Part shown: positions 6,225 to 7,522 of the stretch, in pieces
How positions within the stretch are numbered: the first letter of the stretch is position 1
How the letters are laid out: each line of letters begins with the position of its first letter
Assembly: GCA_021162325.1 (NCBI GenBank)
Contig: JAGGYV010000041.1
Location: 1-7,522, forward strand
Direction: 5' to 3'
DNA length: 7,522 nt
Source: Desulfobacteraceae bacterium
Lineage (GTDB): Bacteria; Desulfobacterota; Desulfobacteria; Desulfobacterales; Desulfosalsimonadaceae
The notes under the pieces: model-generated
What the model saw: only the letters and a program-made list of their open reading frames with translations
The model's database searches: none
What the model was told of the DNA's origin: nothing
Position numbers and translations under genes: made by a program

Positions 6225-6295
6225 TTACGTATTCTCCTTCTTTGGAAAGGCTTTAGCATTGCAGATTTAACTTTACTTCGAATTTGTTAAAACGT

Positions 6296-6323
6296 ATTTT
6301 AAAGCCCTTGACAATTTATTCAA
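6296..6323 (-). promoter_or_regulatory. Promoter candidate for fabH
   Basis: On the minus strand TTGAAT (6318-6323) and TAAAAT (6296-6301) are separated by 16 bases. The predicted start near 6289 leaves a leader of about 65 bases before the fabH ATG at 6224. It interleaves with the divergent candidate at 6308-6335. Confidence 0.45.
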
Positions 6324-6335
6324 GGTAATTCTCAT
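6308..6335 (+). promoter_or_regulatory. Promoter candidate for the antiporter gene
   Basis: A perfect TTGACA (6308-6313) is followed after 16 bases by TCTCAT (6330-6335; four of six match TATAAT). The predicted start near 6342 gives a leader of only about 15 bases, holding a GGATGGTAAGG stretch just before the ATG at 6357. The -35 is strong and the -10 weak. Confidence 0.35.
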
Positions 6336-6356
6336 TTTTGTTTCGGATGGTAAGGT

Positions 6357-7289
6357 ATGTTATTTAATTTATTGATACTTCTTATCGGAATTTTTCTGTT
6401 GTATTTCGGTTCCAGCTGGCTGGTCACCGGCGCTTCCGAAATTGCCCTGTCAATGGCCATTCGGCCGGCGGTGGTCGGTCTGACAGTCGTTGCATTCGCG
6501 ACTTCCGCGCCGGAGCTGCTTGTGAGTCTGGTTGCTGCAGCTGAAGGTGCCAGCGGCGTTTCAGTAGGCAATATTCTGGGGAGCAATGTCATTAATATAG
6601 CCCTTGTTCTAGGCCTTAGCGCGTTGATTAAACCGGTTACGATCAACAAACGACTGGTTGAAAGAGAGCTGCCGTATACCGTCGCTGCAACCATTTTATT
6701 CTGGTTCTTGTGCATGGACGGAAATATTAATCGGTTCGATGGATTTTTGCTCATCTCGATTTTAATTATTTTTCTTATTTATAGTATTTTGACGGCAAAA
6801 GACGGTAACAACAAAAAAAGCACCCCATCTCAAAAATATTATATGCGCAATGGATTTCTCATTGTCATCGGGTTAATCGCTATTGCATTGGGCGCGGACT
6901 GGATGGTTGATTCAGCCATTTTCATTGCCCGGTCGTTTCATTTCAGTGAACTGTTTATCGGTATTTCAATTGTAGCCATCGGAACATCTCTGCCGGAGCT
7001 GGCGACATCCGTTGTGGCAGCAGCCAGGAAACAAAGTGATATTTCCGTGGGGAATATTGTCGGCAGTAATTTGTTTAATATCTGTCTGGTCATGGGAGTC
7101 GTCGGCCTGATTCATCCGATCCAGCTAAGTTCCGGTTTAAACTGGTTTGAATTCCCGGCAATGGTGTTTATAACATTGCTTTTATATGTGTTTGCCTTTA
7201 TCAGTCACAAAATAACCAGAACCTATGGTTTAATTTTCATCATCTGTTTTTTTGCTTATAATATCACCGCCTATGGATTGGCACATTAG
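6357..7289 (+). CDS. Calcium/sodium antiporter, CaCA superfamily (YrbG-like)
   Basis: A 310-residue inner-membrane cation exchanger, expected to exchange Ca2+ for Na+ or H+. It is hydrophobic almost throughout, with about ten membrane segments in two homologous halves joined by a polar loop (about 147-163, rich in Lys, Asn and Ser). The two alpha-repeats are evident: GLTVVAFATSAPELLVS (41-57) with GNILGSNVIN (71-80), and GISIVAIGTSLPELATS (202-218) with GNIVGSNLFN (232-241). E53 and E214 align with the ion-binding glutamates E54 and E213 of NCX_Mj, and N80 with its N81. The position of its D240 appears as N241 here, which may alter ion selectivity or coupling. These equivalences are by eye. 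The first ATG is used because the next in-frame Met is at residue 33, inside the first alpha region. Its ribosome binding site is poor: GGATGG six bases upstream, with AAGG almost touching the start codon. It is divergent from fabH and probably monocistronic, with a hairpin about 107 bp downstream. Confidence 0.93.
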   Translation: MLFNLLILLIGIFLLYFGSSWLVTGASEIALSMAIRPAVVGLTVVAFATSAPELLVSLVAAAEGASGVSVGNILGSNVINIALVLGLSALIKPVTINKRLVERELPYTVAATILFWFLCMDGNINRFDGFLLISILIIFLIYSILTAKDGNNKKSTPSQKYYMRNGFLIVIGLIAIALGADWMVDSAIFIARSFHFSELFIGISIVAIGTSLPELATSVVAAARKQSDISVGNIVGSNLFNICLVMGVVGLIHPIQLSSGLNWFEFPAMVFITLLLYVFAFISHKITRTYGLIFIICFFAYNITAYGLAH

Positions 7290-7372
7290 CCGGTTTTTGA
7301 AAAACGATTGAGGAAGATAGTGTCTATGCCATACGGCGTTAAAATGGGATGCAGGGCGACAGAAGATTGGGG

Positions 7373-7394
7373 ATTATTCAACAATATGAATAAT
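7373..7394. repeat. Short AT-rich inverted repeat
   Basis: ATTATTC (7373-7379) and GAATAAT (7388-7394) pair around an 8-base loop, just before the stronger hairpin at 7397-7438. Its stability would be low. It may be an accessory part of the transcript end of the antiporter gene. Confidence 0.3.
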
Positions 7395-7396
7395 GT

Positions 7397-7438
7397 TAAT
7401 CACTCAGTCAGCCATGATCTGATCTGACTGAGTGATTA
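7397..7438. terminator. Strong hairpin between convergent genes, probable bidirectional terminator
   Basis: TAATCACTCAGTCAG (7397-7411) and CTGACTGAGTGATTA (7424-7438) form a perfect 15-bp stem with a 12-base loop. It lies 107 bp after the antiporter stop and 10 bp after the apparent stop of the convergent minus-strand frame at 7449. The plus-strand flank is T/A mixed (TTATTATATATTATTAC) rather than a clean U-run, and the minus-strand flank is weaker still. Termination is therefore likely by position and stem strength, not by a textbook tail. Confidence 0.55.
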
Positions 7439-7448
7439 TTATATATTA

Positions 7449-7522
7449 TTACTTTAATTCTTTTGACGCCTTATCTTCTGGTACTTTGCTCTCACTGTCG
7501 GGTATTTCAATTTTATATTTTG
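7449..7522 (-). CDS. C-terminal end of an unidentified protein (partial)
   Basis: On the minus strand a frame is open from the window edge to a TAA at 7449-7451 and gives 23 residues ending SKVPEDKASKELK. The composition (Lys, Glu, Asp, Ser) resembles the disordered charged tail of a soluble protein. The adjacent hairpin at 7397-7438, 10 bp past the stop, fits a gene end. A second minus-strand frame is also open until 7454, but its product is uniformly basic and less protein-like. The fragment is too short to name a family. Confidence 0.4.
   Translation of the reverse strand, partial: KYKIEIPDSESKVPEDKASKELK

Noticed and set aside
6332..6754. Minus-strand open frame of 140 codons
   Set aside because: Antisense to the antiporter alpha-1 region; its Thr/Ala/Arg-rich composition is what the reverse of a membrane gene gives.
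7326..7427. Small plus-strand frame of 33 codons (MPYGVKMGCRATEDW...) with a GAGGAA stretch 10 bases upstream
   Set aside because: It runs into the strong hairpin at 7397-7438, lacks any recognisable motif, and the Shine-Dalgarno-like stretch may be chance. It would need ribosome profiling or conservation to revive it.

Overview
The window looks like a chromosomal housekeeping stretch from an AT-leaning, Gram-negative-type bacterium (GC judged by eye in the low 40s percent). My best guess is a sulfate-reducer-like member of the Desulfobacterota, perhaps Desulfobacterales. This rests on the protein types, the stand-alone GlmU-like beta-helix protein beside glmM, and a TAAAGTG-rich intergenic element that resembles repeats I recall from that group. 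No rRNA or tRNA gene was seen to confirm it. I saw no insertion sequence, CRISPR array, phage gene or tRNA.

Layout. Positions 1-836 (minus) hold the N-terminal 278 residues of phosphoglucosamine mutase GlmM, cut by the window edge. A 271-bp gap (837-1107) holds a large imperfect inverted repeat built from TAAAGTG units. Positions 1108-2322 (minus) encode a GlmU-like left-handed beta-helix protein without a nucleotidyltransferase domain but with a helical C-terminal extension. A 252-bp divergent control region (2323-2574) carries a good sigma70-type promoter, a repeated CTTGCAAGA motif and a short inverted repeat. Positions 2575-3513 (plus) encode a DHH/DHHA1 phosphoesterase, followed 58 bp later by glucose-6-phosphate isomerase (3572-5221, plus). 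Tail to tail with pgi, and overlapping it by 8 bp, is a FabH-type ketoacyl-ACP synthase III (5214-6224, minus); its probable intrinsic terminator lies inside the pgi coding sequence. A 132-bp divergent region with two overlapping promoter candidates leads to a CaCA-family calcium/sodium antiporter (6357-7289, plus). The last 233 bp hold a strong 15-bp hairpin and probably the last 23 codons of another minus-strand gene. No gene-free stretch exceeds 300 bp.

How the genes fit together. GlmM converts glucosamine-6-phosphate to glucosamine-1-phosphate, the substrate of GlmU, so the two minus-strand neighbours plausibly serve amino-sugar nucleotide and cell-envelope synthesis. Pgi supplies fructose-6-phosphate, the entry point of the same pathway. 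FabH starts fatty-acid chains. The DHH protein and the antiporter have no evident functional link to their neighbours. I found no convincing undescribed system. The best leads are the split GlmU-like protein, the TAAAGTG element, the terminator embedded in pgi, and a G-quadruplex motif in the glmU-like gene.
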